Part shown: piece after piece, positions 1-8,100 of the stretch | Position numbering within the stretch: the first letter of the stretch is position 1 | Layout of the letters: each line of letters opens with the position of its first letter | Source of the DNA: Bradyrhizobium sp. CCH5-F6 | GTDB lineage: Bacteria > Pseudomonadota > Alphaproteobacteria > Rhizobiales > Xanthobacteraceae | Length of the DNA stretch: 64,000 nucleotides | Direction of reading: 5' to 3' | Assembly: GCF_001556045.1 (NCBI RefSeq) | Contig: NZ_LSIC01000190.1 | Span: 62,001 to 126,000 of the forward strand | Translations under genes and position numbers: made by a program | The notes under the pieces: generated by a model | What the model saw: the letters and a program-made list of their open reading frames with translations, nothing else | Databases searched by the model: none | Told to the model about the DNA's origin: nothing

Positions 1-675
1 GAGGTGACGCTGTCGTTCTCGTTCCACGGCCCGGCTCTTGACCAGGCGATCGCTGATCTCGGCAGCCCGCCGCTGCCGCCCTACATCGCCTCCAAGCGGA
101 CGCCCGACGATCAGGATCTCGCCGACTACCAGACCATGTTCGCGGCGAACGAGGGCGCGGTGGCGGCGCCGACCGCGGGCCTGCATTTCACCCCGGCGCT
201 GGAGCAGGCGCTGCGCGAGCGCGGCGTCGGCATCAATCGTGTGACGTTGCATGTCGGGGCAGGGACGTTCCTGCCGGTGAAGGTGGACGACACCCAAGGC
301 CACAAGATGCATGCCGAGTGGGGCATGATCTCGGCCGAGACGGCGGAACGGCTCAACGCGGCGCGACAGAACGGCGGCCGCATCGTCGCCGTCGGCACGA
401 CGTCATTGCGGCTGCTCGAAAGCGCTGCCGCCGAGGACGGCACCATCCAGCCGTTCGCGGCCGAGACGGCGATCTTCATCACCCCCGGCTATCGTTTCCG
501 CGCCGTCGATATTTTGATGACAAATTTTCACCTGCCGAAATCGACGCTGTTCATGCTGGTGTCGGCGTTCTCGGGGTTGGAGACGATGAAGCGAGCGTAT
601 GCGCACGCGATCGCGAGCGGGTATCGTTTCTATTCGTATGGCGATGCGTGTCTGTTGTTTCGGGAAAAGAAGTAG
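1..675 (+). CDS. queA: S-adenosylmethionine:tRNA ribosyltransferase-isomerase, 5' truncated by window edge
   Basis: QueA transfers and isomerises the ribosyl moiety of SAM onto 7-aminomethyl-7-deazaguanine in tRNA, giving epoxyqueuosine. The frame is open from base 1, so the GTG at 4 is not the true start; the visible 224 residues are about the C-terminal two thirds of a protein of roughly 355. Family signatures are [20 protein letters not shown] and [13 protein letters not shown]. The other queuosine gene here, tgt, lies about 4.5 kb downstream on the same strand, separated by four minus-strand genes and a leader. The stop codon runs directly into an intergenic repeat. The family assignment is firm. 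Confidence 0.95.
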   Translation, partial: EVTLSFSFHGPALDQAIADLGSPPLPPYIASKRTPDDQDLADYQTMFAANEGAVAAPTAGLHFTPALEQALRERGVGINRVTLHVGAGTFLPVKVDDTQGHKMHAEWGMISAETAERLNAARQNGGRIVAVGTTSLRLLESAAAEDGTIQPFAAETAIFITPGYRFRAVDILMTNFHLPKSTLFMLVSAFSGLETMKRAYAHAIASGYRFYSYGDACLLFREKK

Positions 676-782
676 GGTGGGTTAGCTGAGCAGAGCCGCG
701 AGGCGGATCTGCTCAGCGTAACCCACCATCCTTTTTTCCACGCGAGAATGGTGGGTTACGGCTTCGCCTAACCCACCCTACG
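673..782. repeat. Intergenic palindromic repeat, two hairpins
   Basis: Two inverted repeats lie back to back: GGTGGGTTAGCTGAGCAG pairs imperfectly with the CTGCTCAGCGTAACCCACC side, and GGTGGGTTACGGC with GCCTAACCCACC. The whole fills the gap between queA and asd. GTGGGTTA/TAACCCAC elements of this type are scattered through Bradyrhizobium genomes (recalled, not searched). The convergent position suggests it may also act as a bidirectional transcription stop. A related element sits at 48811-48899. Confidence 0.75.
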
Positions 783-794
783 GCACCTTCCGCG

Positions 795-1820
795 TTACGC
801 CATCACCCGCTGCGGCAAGAGCTCGGCGATCTGCACCGCGTTGAGCGCCGCCCCCTTGAGCAACTGATCGGCCGCCACGAACATCGAGATCGAATGCCCG
901 CTAGCGTCGCTGAGATCCTTGCGGATGCGGCCGACCAGGACGTCGTCCTGGCCCGAGGCGTCGATCGGCATCGGGAAGTAGTTCTTCGCGCGGTCGTCGA
1001 CCACCTTCACGCCGGGCGCCTGCGCCATGATGGCGCGGACCTGGTCCTCGCTGATCGGCTTTTCGCATTCGAAGGTGATCGCCTCGCAATGCGCGCGCAG
1101 CACCGGCACGCGGACGCAGGTGACGCCGACCGCGATGGTGTCGTCCTCGAAGATCTTGCGGGTCTCCTTGATGACCTTGGTCTCTTCGTCGTTGTAGCCG
1201 GTCTCGGGATCGACGGCGGTGTTGTGGTTGAAGAGATTGAAGGCGTAGGGGTGCGGCATCACCCTGGGCTCATAAGCCTGCCCGTTGAGATTCGCGCGCG
1301 TGGACTCGACGAGTTCCTCCATCGCGGCGGCGCCGGCGCCGGACGCAGCCTGGTAAGTTGAGATGATGACGCGCTTGATCCGGTTCTTCTGGTGGATCGG
1401 CCACAGCGGCACCAGCGCGGTGATCGCAGCGCAATTCGGGTTGGCGATGATGCCCTTGTGGTCGCGGATGCGGCTGGCGTTGATCTCCGGGATCACCAGC
1501 GGCACGTTCGGGTCCATGCGGAAGGCGGAGGAGTTGTCGACGACGACGGCGCCGGCCTTGACCGCGATCGGCGCGTACTTCTTCGAGATGCTGCCGCCGG
1601 CCGAGAACAGGGCGATGTCGACGCCTTCGAAAGACCGCTCGGTCAATTCCTCGATGACGACGTCCTTGCCCCGAAACGACACCGTCTTGCCGGCCGAGCG
1701 GGCGCTGGCCAGCGCCTTCAGCTTGCCGACGCGAAAACCACGCTTGTCCATGGTGGCGATGAATTCGGCGCCGACCGCACCGGTGACGCCGACAATCGCG
1801 ACGACGGGATCGTTACTCAC
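795..1820 (-). CDS. asd: Aspartate-semialdehyde dehydrogenase
   Basis: Asd reduces aspartyl phosphate to aspartate semialdehyde, the branch compound for threonine, methionine, isoleucine, lysine and diaminopimelate. The 341-residue product has an N-terminal dinucleotide-binding turn GVTGAVG (residues 11-17) and the active-site cysteine in NPNC (Cys130). I chose the GTG at 1820 because GGAGGA stands 5 nt upstream; an in-frame ATG at 1832 lies inside that ribosome-binding site, and longer extensions would run through the leader and terminator. The gene is monocistronic and sits behind a Thr-codon attenuator (1853-1984), so control by threonyl-tRNA charging is inferred. Identity is firm. Confidence 0.96.
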   Translation of the reverse strand: MSNDPVVAIVGVTGAVGAEFIATMDKRGFRVGKLKALASARSAGKTVSFRGKDVVIEELTERSFEGVDIALFSAGGSISKKYAPIAVKAGAVVVDNSSAFRMDPNVPLVIPEINASRIRDHKGIIANPNCAAITALVPLWPIHQKNRIKRVIISTYQAASGAGAAAMEELVESTRANLNGQAYEPRVMPHPYAFNLFNHNTAVDPETGYNDEETKVIKETRKIFEDDTIAVGVTCVRVPVLRAHCEAITFECEKPISEDQVRAIMAQAPGVKVVDDRAKNYFPMPIDASGQDDVLVGRIRKDLSDASGHSISMFVAADQLLKGAALNAVQIAELLPQRVMA

Positions 1821-1852
1821 TTTGTCCTCCATTGCTTTGAAATCCAGACAAC

Positions 1853-1884
1853 AAAAAAGCCCCGGACCATCGAGGGCGGGGCTT
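1853..1884 (-). terminator. Attenuator terminator in the asd leader
   Basis: Read on the minus strand, the arms AAGCCCCG (1884-1877) and CGGGGCTT (1864-1857) form a perfect 8-bp stem followed by TTTTTT. It lies after the stop of the Thr-rich leader peptide and 33 nt before the asd GTG, the normal place for an attenuator. The leader contains GGGGC (1939-1935) and CGGGG (1933-1929), which can pair with the GCCCCG arm as a short antiterminator. Confidence 0.8.
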
Positions 1885-1912
1885 CGGTAGAGCTGATGCG
1901 TTAAGTCGACGA

Positions 1913-1984
1913 CTACGCGCGCACGCCTCCCCGGGCCCCTGAGGCCGTGGTGGTTTTGGTCGTGCGTTTGGTGGTCGTGAACAT
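1913..1984 (-). CDS. Threonine-codon leader peptide of asd
   Basis: This 23-codon frame begins MFTTTKRTTKTTT and ends in an Arg/Gly-rich tail. Eight of its first 13 codons are ACG or ACC (Thr) and two are AAA (Lys), both end products of the pathway that asd feeds. It is in a different frame from asd and stops at TAG (1915-1913), just before the attenuator hairpin. There is no Shine-Dalgarno sequence, but the promoter -10 hexamer ends 8 nt before the ATG, so transcription should begin at or within a few bases of the start codon, as known for rhizobial trpL. A ribosome stalled on uncharged tRNA-Thr would leave the downstream G-rich segment free to block the terminator. Peptide and hairpin are seen; the mechanism is inferred. 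Confidence 0.72.
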   Translation of the reverse strand: MFTTTKRTTKTTTASGARGGVRA

Positions 1985-1992
1985 GGCGGCGA

Positions 1993-2021
1993 CTTATGCG
2001 GGAGAGTCTTTCAGACGTCAA
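1993..2021 (-). promoter_or_regulatory. Promoter of the asd leader transcript
   Basis: On the minus strand, TTGACG (2021-2016), a 17-nt spacer and CATAAG (1998-1993) form a sigma70-type promoter. The predicted start point is about 1985-1987, which makes the leader peptide ATG at 1984 the 5' end, or nearly so, of the mRNA. Confidence 0.6.
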
Positions 2022-2062
2022 TGGCCTTTCGCCCCCCGGTCGATGCAGGGGCGAGCGGGCCG

Positions 2063-2668
2063 CTATTTCGCCCGTGCGCCCGGCGGCTCCAGGATGACCT
2101 CCTTGAGGTCGTCGCCGCTGATCACGACGATCGCGAAATTGAGCCGGCCGCGCTCGCGCACCAGCCCGCCGCTGATCGCCTTGCCCGAGGCGGCGCGTTC
2201 GGCGACACGCACGGCATCGGCGAGGCGATGCCTGATGGCGCCAAGGGCCGCGAGGTTACTGCGGTCCTCGTGATCGAGCTCGGTCAGGGGCAGGGCGGCT
2301 TCCCCGCCGACCAGCTCGCCGGTCGACGCATTGATGGTGTGGCGCCAGATCCGGTCGTTGTGAAGGGTCTTCACCCGATACACCGGCACGCCAGCGGCGC
2401 CGTCGAAACTCACATCCGCCGTGGTGGAGCCAGCGTGCCTGCCCTCGGCAATCGCCATGGCCTGGCTGATCGAGATCGGCGAGCTGCGGAAGCGTTCGAT
2501 CTCGCGGCTGACGGCCAGACGGTCAGCCTCGGCGGTGTCATCCGTCTCGCCGTGAAGGGCGGTGGGGGTGCCTCCGGCCGAGACGATCGCCTGCGCCGGG
2601 GCGACGACGAGCAACGCCGACAGGGCGGCGGCGAAAAACGTCCAGGGGTGCTGTCGTGCTGTCGTCAT
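2063..2668 (-). CDS. Secreted PepSY-domain protein
   Basis: The 201-residue product starts with a signal peptide (hydrophobic stretch about residues 10-25, cleavage after APAQA). Two PepSY-like units follow: one around residues 65-120 (SQAMAIAEGR, VYRVKTLHNDRIW, STGELVG) and one near 130-195 ending in FAIVVISGDDLKEV. PepSY domains are small periplasmic modules, often linked to metallopeptidase inhibition or redox proteins; the role here is unknown. I chose ATG 2668 because the signal peptide starts there and GAGGG lies upstream. A 19-bp palindrome shared with the patatin gene overlaps its promoter, which points to control by the TetR protein next door. Confidence 0.75.
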   Translation of the reverse strand: MTTARQHPWTFFAAALSALLVVAPAQAIVSAGGTPTALHGETDDTAEADRLAVSREIERFRSSPISISQAMAIAEGRHAGSTTADVSFDGAAGVPVYRVKTLHNDRIWRHTINASTGELVGGEAALPLTELDHEDRSNLAALGAIRHRLADAVRVAERAASGKAISGGLVRERGRLNFAIVVISGDDLKEVILEPPGARAK

Positions 2669-2839
2669 GCTCGAAACCCTCGGCCAGCGAGTGTGCCGGA
2701 TGATCGTAAAGAATTCGCGGCCGGCCTTGGGCGCCGGCCGGCCGCGGAGCGCCACGGCGGGCTGTACCCGCCGGGACGATCGAAGCGGTACGGACCTCTT
2801 TGGGGCTGGTGAACAAGCGGCCCGTACCAACTTATAACT

Positions 2840-2858
2840 AAACCATACCGTATCGTTT
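2840..2858. promoter_or_regulatory. Palindromic operator 1 (PepSY gene promoter)
   Basis: AAACCATACCGTATCGTTT is a 19-bp inverted repeat with 8 of 9 symmetric pairs matching. On the minus strand it covers the spacer and -10 of TTGACC-N17-TATGGT, so a bound repressor would block the PepSY promoter. The site at 5057-5075 matches it closely. The adjacent TetR protein is the obvious candidate ligand. Confidence 0.6.
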
Positions 2859-2919
2859 TGTTTTGGTCAATGCCGTTTCAACCGCCCCTTGGGTGAAAGG
2901 TCGCGCGTTCACGGAATCG

Positions 2920-3666
2920 TCAGCGGGAGGAGCGGCGCCGCGGCGGCCCCTTGGCGGCGTCCCGGGCGCGGTCGGCAGGACCCAGCGCGCCGGCCAGGAA
3001 CAGCTTGATCGCGGTGCGCATGCGCTTCTCCGCCGATTTCAGCTCGAGCGTCGTTCCGAACGTCGCCATGCGGTGGGTATGTCCGACGACGAAGTCGAGA
3101 AACACCTCGGCTGCAATGGTGGTGTCTTCGACGTCGAGCGCGCCTTGCGCCACCAGGTGGTCGAAGAAGCGCGCGGTGGTAGCGACGGCCTTGAGCCAGC
3201 CTTCCTCTTTGCCGAGCTTGGCGACTTCAGGGAAGTTGATGGCCTGTGACGTCATCATGCGGCTGAACGCGACGGCGTCGGGACCGCAGGTGAATGAGAG
3301 CATCTCGCGTCCGATCTCGACCAGTCGTTGCTCGACGGAAATGTCCGAGTCACTGGAGAGCTGCGTCTCTGCCGCGGCTGACAACGGCGCGAGCCAGCGC
3401 GCGATCTCGCGCCTCAGCACGGCCGCGAACAGCCCGCGTTTGTCGCCATAGCGCGAATAGACCGTGGGCTTGCTCACCCGGGCCGCTTCCGCGACCGCGT
3501 CGAGCGAAGTCGCCTCGAAGCCGCGATCCAGGAACAGGCGGGTGGCGACCTCGATCAGCCGCTGGTCGCGTTCGATGGCAGCGGTCTTCGTCGGCCGGCC
3601 GCCGCGGGATTTCGGCATCTCGCGCCGTGGCGCCGCCGTTTTTGTCCTGGCCGCAGTCAATCCCAT
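2920..3666 (-). CDS. TetR/AcrR-family transcriptional regulator
   Basis: The 248-residue product has a basic N-terminal tail and a TetR helix-turn-helix at about residues 36-80 (RLIEVATRLFLDRGFEATSLDAVAE, split here as RLIEVATRLFLDRGF then EATSLDAVAE, followed by KPTVYSRYGDKRGLF). The C-terminal helical region carries the ligand-binding and dimerisation function. The start at ATG 3666 follows AGGGA about 10 nt upstream; a shorter start at 3620 is possible. It lies between two minus-strand genes whose promoters each carry the same 19-bp palindrome. No copy of that palindrome was seen before its own start, so it may not be autoregulated. The ligand is unknown. Confidence 0.88.
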   Translation of the reverse strand: MGLTAARTKTAAPRREMPKSRGGRPTKTAAIERDQRLIEVATRLFLDRGFEATSLDAVAEAARVSKPTVYSRYGDKRGLFAAVLRREIARWLAPLSAAAETQLSSDSDISVEQRLVEIGREMLSFTCGPDAVAFSRMMTSQAINFPEVAKLGKEEGWLKAVATTARFFDHLVAQGALDVEDTTIAAEVFLDFVVGHTHRMATFGTTLELKSAEKRMRTAIKLFLAGALGPADRARDAAKGPPRRRSSR

Positions 3667-3798
3667 GCCCAATGATTCCCTGCGCGTTCCTGATCGTGTC
3701 TGTTCTATAACGCGCAGCAACAGGGGCGTCATCGCGAATCTGGCCGAATTGGCCGTATCGTCAACGGCTTCGATAAAACCTCGTTCCGTCGCGCGGGC

Positions 3799-5007
3799 TC
3801 ACGGAAGCGTCGAGGTCCAGGCTTGGCCGGATGCGGCCTTCTCGTATCCATACTGATACAGCGCCCGCATATAGGCGGTATCGAACCCTTCCGAGGGCGG
3901 GGCGGGGTAATCGCGCGCGATGTAGGAGAGATGGAATCCCAGCCGGTTGCGCTTGGCGAAATCGTAGGTCGAGAAGATGATCGAGCGCGTCTGCGATTGG
4001 GTGATCGCCGACAGGCTGCGTGAGGCGACGTCGATAGTGCCGTTGGAGACGAGCTCGAAGTTGCGCTCGATCTTCTTGTTGACGAGGATGTAGATGTCCA
4101 TCTTCCCATTGCCGGGCAGGCGTCCGCTCTGGAACAGCAGCGCCTCCGGCAACGTCAGAACCGGGGCCGTCACGCCGCCGTCGACATGCATCTCCTGAAA
4201 CTTGCGGCCCTGGCCTTCGGCGTCGATCATGATCGGCGGAAACACCAGGGGAATGCTGGCGGAAGCCGCCATCACGTCGCGAAACAGCTTCAGGGCCTCG
4301 GGCGTCCCGACCGCGGCGATCTTGCCCATGTCCCAGATCACGGTGCGCTGGGTGTCGAGATCGGTCGTCACCACCAGCAACTTCCGGCCTTTGGCATGCT
4401 CGCGCGCGACCTGGGCCATGATCTCGGGCCCGACATAGCGGGCGACGAGCTCGCGCAGGCGCGTGTTGCCGAACAGGCCGGATCCGAACAGCACGCGCAC
4501 GATGCTGGGATCGTTCAGGAGGCTCTCGGCGATGCCGCTGGTGTAGACCTCCCTCAGCGTGTCGTCATATTGCGGGCCGAGGAAGGCGAAGGGCGCGATC
4601 AGTCCGCCGGTACTCACGCCCGAGACGACAGAGAAAGTGGGGCGGGTTCGGGCCGCGGTCCAGCCGTTGAGCACGCCGACGCCATAGGCGCCGTCGGCGC
4701 CGCCGCCGGACAGCGCCAGATAGGATCTCGTCGCGGTGCTGTTGTCCTTCTCGAAGCTGAATTTCGTGACGGGATCGTCGGCATAGCGCCGGAGGCCGTC
4801 GATATCGAGCACGCGCGACGTGCTGGCTTCAGCGGCCGTATAGGGCGTGCGCGGCAGGGAGGTGCAGGCGCCGAGCGCCAGGCTGCACATCAGGACCAGC
4901 GATCCGATCAGGCGGACGGCTGTTTGCCTGATCCGGTCGGGCGAGGAGACGGATGCGTCGGTCGAACACGAAGGGTGAGGCATTGTCGGTGGCTGGCGAT
5001 CACGCAT
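3799..5007 (-). CDS. Patatin-like phospholipase lipoprotein
   Basis: The 402-residue protein has a lipoprotein signal ending in LALGAC (lipid-modified Cys about 48) and a patatin domain. The oxyanion loop is GGGADGAYG, the nucleophile elbow is GVSTGG, and the Asp of the Ser-Asp dyad is in HVDGG, so all catalytic parts are present. It should act as an acyl hydrolase on phospholipids from the periplasmic or outer-membrane side. I chose ATG 5007; GGCGG lies a few bases upstream, and ATG 4983 is an alternative that still keeps the lipobox. Operator 2 overlaps its promoter about 50 bp upstream. Confidence 0.85.
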   Translation of the reverse strand: MRDRQPPTMPHPSCSTDASVSSPDRIRQTAVRLIGSLVLMCSLALGACTSLPRTPYTAAEASTSRVLDIDGLRRYADDPVTKFSFEKDNSTATRSYLALSGGGADGAYGVGVLNGWTAARTRPTFSVVSGVSTGGLIAPFAFLGPQYDDTLREVYTSGIAESLLNDPSIVRVLFGSGLFGNTRLRELVARYVGPEIMAQVAREHAKGRKLLVVTTDLDTQRTVIWDMGKIAAVGTPEALKLFRDVMAASASIPLVFPPIMIDAEGQGRKFQEMHVDGGVTAPVLTLPEALLFQSGRLPGNGKMDIYILVNKKIERNFELVSNGTIDVASRSLSAITQSQTRSIIFSTYDFAKRNRLGFHLSYIARDYPAPPSEGFDTAYMRALYQYGYEKAASGQAWTSTLP

Positions 5008-5056
5008 GTACAACCGCCGGCAGATCGCCGCGGCATCTCGTCCAGCCCCCAAGATA

Positions 5057-5075
5057 AAACTACACGGTATCGTTT
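5057..5075. promoter_or_regulatory. Palindromic operator 2 (patatin gene promoter)
   Basis: AAACTACACGGTATCGTTT matches operator 1 (2840-2858) at 16 of 19 positions and keeps 7 of 9 dyad pairs. On the minus strand it covers a TTGCCA-N17-TAGTTT promoter for the patatin lipoprotein gene. Two such sites flanking one TetR gene suggest a small local regulon. Confidence 0.55.
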
Positions 5076-5195
5076 TATTTGGCAAGCGCGGGAGCCCCGA
5101 TCCTCGCACTCGCTGGTGTCCCGGTCTGAAGCACAGGCGGGGCCGAGCCGCCTCGCGGGTTGATCGGCCTGCTCCGACACGCAATAAGCACCGCC

Positions 5196-6341
5196 ATGAA
5201 TCCGCTTGATGACCTTCCCAATCACTTTGAATTGCTCGCCACCGAGGGCGCCGCGCGCACCGGGCGGCTGACCACGCCGCACGGCGTGGTGCGGACGCCG
5301 GCCTTCATGCCGGTCGGCACCGCTGGCGCCATGAAGGGCATGCACTGGCGCGAGGTGCGCGACGCCGGCGCCGACATCGTGCTCGGCAACACCTACCATC
5401 TGATGCTGCGGCCGAGCGCGGAGCGGATCGCGGCGCTCGGCGGCTTGCAGAAATTCACCGGCTGGAACGGGCCGATGCTGACGGATTCCGGCGGCTTCCA
5501 GGTGATGTCGCTCTCGGACTTGCGCAAGGTCAGTGAGAATGCCGTCACCTTCCGCTCGCACATCGACGGCGCCAAGGTCGAGCTGTCGCCGGAGCGTTCG
5601 ATCGAGGTGCAGCGTTTGCTCGGCTCCGACATCGCCATGCAGATGGACGAATGCGTGCGGCTGCCCGCCGAGCGGGCGGACATCGAGCGGGCAATGCGCC
5701 TGTCGCTGCGCTGGGCCGAGCGCAGCAAGCGTGCCTTCGCGAGCGCCCCCGACGGCTACATGCTGTTCGGCATCGTGCAGGGCGGCGACATACCCCAGCT
5801 GCGCCATGCGAGCGCCGAAGGTCTCGTTGCGATCGGCTTCCACGGCTACGCGATCGGCGGCCTTGCGGTCGGCGAACCGCAGGCGGTGATGCTGGCGATG
5901 ATCGACGAGACCGCACCGCTGCTGCCGAAAGAGCGTCCGCGCTACCTGATGGGCGTCGGCACGCCCGACGACATTCTCGAAGCCGTGAAGCGCGGCATCG
6001 ACATGTTCGATTGCGTGATGCCGACGCGCAATGGCCGGCACGGCGTCGCCTTCACGCGCTTCGGCCAGGTCAATCTGCGCAATGCGCGCCATGCCGACGA
6101 TCCGCGCCCGCTCGACGAAGAGAGCCCATGGCCCGCGGCGCGCAACTACGCTCGTGCCTATCTGCACCATCTCGTCAAGGCGGGCGAGACGCTGGGGGCG
6201 ATGCTGCTGTCCGAAATCAATGTCGCCTATTACCAGTTCCTGATGCAGGGCATCAGAGATGCGATCGCGCTGGGAAAGTTCGACGAGTTCTATCAGCGCA
6301 CGCGCGAGGACTGGGCGAGGGGCGACATCGCCCCGCGCTAG
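5196..6341 (+). CDS. tgt: Queuine tRNA-ribosyltransferase lacking the zinc site
   Basis: Tgt exchanges guanine 34 for preQ1 in tRNAs with GUN anticodons. The 381-residue protein keeps the catalytic aspartates, Asp97 in TDSGGFQ and Asp272 in FDCVMPTR, the VQGG-type loop, and normal length. The structural zinc ligands are gone. Bacterial Tgt has Cys-X-Cys-X2-Cys with a His 26 residues later; here the matching positions are Ser310, Trp312, Ala315 and Ile341 ([17 protein letters not shown] and SEINVAYY). All four changes are read directly; the family comparison is to the Zymomonas enzyme from memory. The start is the ATG before [10 protein letters not shown]. It is convergent with the next gene, with a 1-nt gap. 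Confidence 0.95.
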   Translation: MNPLDDLPNHFELLATEGAARTGRLTTPHGVVRTPAFMPVGTAGAMKGMHWREVRDAGADIVLGNTYHLMLRPSAERIAALGGLQKFTGWNGPMLTDSGGFQVMSLSDLRKVSENAVTFRSHIDGAKVELSPERSIEVQRLLGSDIAMQMDECVRLPAERADIERAMRLSLRWAERSKRAFASAPDGYMLFGIVQGGDIPQLRHASAEGLVAIGFHGYAIGGLAVGEPQAVMLAMIDETAPLLPKERPRYLMGVGTPDDILEAVKRGIDMFDCVMPTRNGRHGVAFTRFGQVNLRNARHADDPRPLDEESPWPAARNYARAYLHHLVKAGETLGAMLLSEINVAYYQFLMQGIRDAIALGKFDEFYQRTREDWARGDIAPR

Positions 6342-6342
6342 G

Positions 6343-6561
6343 TCAATTGCACGTGAAGCGTTGCTTCACGGCGTGCTTGGTCACGAAGCCGTAGCCGCAA
6401 TTGTCGCAGGTCCAGAGATAGCTGATCATGTGGTCCGAGACGTAGGCGGACGCTTCGGCGGCGACCATGGAGTCGGCGCAGACGGGACAGGTCGGCAGCT
6501 CGCTGCAACGCGGATCGCGCTTCGGCGCGACGGTCGACAACACTTCAGCAATTGCTGACAT
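6343..6561 (-). CDS. Small zinc-ribbon protein
   Basis: This 72-residue protein has two CXXC pairs, CPVC (about residues 25-28) and CDNC (52-55), spaced as in a zinc ribbon. GGGAGG lies upstream of the ATG. I do not recognise a named family. Two other small zinc-ribbon proteins occur in this window (14622-14849 and 16874-17158). It converges on tgt. Confidence 0.7.
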   Translation of the reverse strand: MSAIAEVLSTVAPKRDPRCSELPTCPVCADSMVAAEASAYVSDHMISYLWTCDNCGYGFVTKHAVKQRFTCN

Positions 6562-6783
6562 CGTGGTGACCTCCCTGCTTTAAGACGTAAGTCTAACATA
6601 AGCAGAAGCGGTTGACGAGGTCGCAACACAAATGCGTTGGTTTTCTGAACTTTACCGCTCACGTGATTTTGCGATGCAGCGTATTTAACATGTGCCGCAT
6701 TGTCGCTTGCGTGTCGCCGCAAGCTGTCTGTAACTGCGCAATGGTCGCGACAAGGCGCAGATCGTCGCCACAGGGAGTTCATC

Positions 6784-7761
<978 letters not shown>

Positions 7762-7764
7762 GAC

Positions 7765-8007
7765 ATGGCGGAGCAACCACCGAGGCGGCCGCGTACACTA
7801 GGCGATGCCAGGACGGAAGCAGAGGCAGCGTTCAAGAAGGTGACGGCCAAGGTTGCCGCGGCGCCGCCTAAACAAACTGCTGTTCCCGGCATCAAGGAGC
7901 AGGTCACGCTGCGCATCGACCAGGACGTGCTGGAGTTCTTCCAAGAGGGCGGCCCTGGCTGGCAGGACCGTATCAACGATGCGCTGCGAAAGGCGGCGGG
8001 GAAGTAG
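7765..8007 (+). CDS. BrnA-like small DNA-binding protein
   Basis: The C-terminal half of this 80-residue protein (VTLRIDQDVLEFFQEGGPG, then WQDRINDALRKAA) matches the ribbon-helix-helix part of the BrnA antitoxin family, which ends in an R-I-N-x-A-L-R helix. The N-terminal half is a basic, alanine-rich linker. No BrnT toxin gene is adjacent: cysK lies 3 nt upstream and a terminator follows. It may be a solitary regulator in the cysK transcript rather than a toxin-antitoxin partner. Confidence 0.7.
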   Translation: MAEQPPRRPRTLGDARTEAEAAFKKVTAKVAAAPPKQTAVPGIKEQVTLRIDQDVLEFFQEGGPGWQDRINDALRKAAGK

Positions 8008-8051
8008 CTCAACCGGTCCCCTCGTGGGGAGGCCTGTCAGCGCCGACAAAG

Positions 8052-8079
8052 AAAAAGCCCGGCGTGAGCCGGGCTTTTT
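8052..8079. terminator. Bidirectional intrinsic terminator
   Basis: AAAAAGCCCGGC and GCCGGGCTTTTT form a stem with loop GTGA and runs of A and T on both sides. It closes the cysK transcript on the plus strand and the caspase-like gene on the minus strand. Confidence 0.9.
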
Positions 8080-8100
8080 GTTTGAGAGTCGGGCCTCGCC

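Noticed and set aside
1820..2021. An N-terminal extension of Asd of up to 67 residues
   Set aside because: The extension would run through the promoter region, leader peptide and terminator, and the GTG at 1820 has a proper ribosome-binding site.
7765..8007. A BrnT-BrnA toxin-antitoxin module
   Set aside because: Only the BrnA-like half is present; the upstream neighbour is cysK and a terminator follows.
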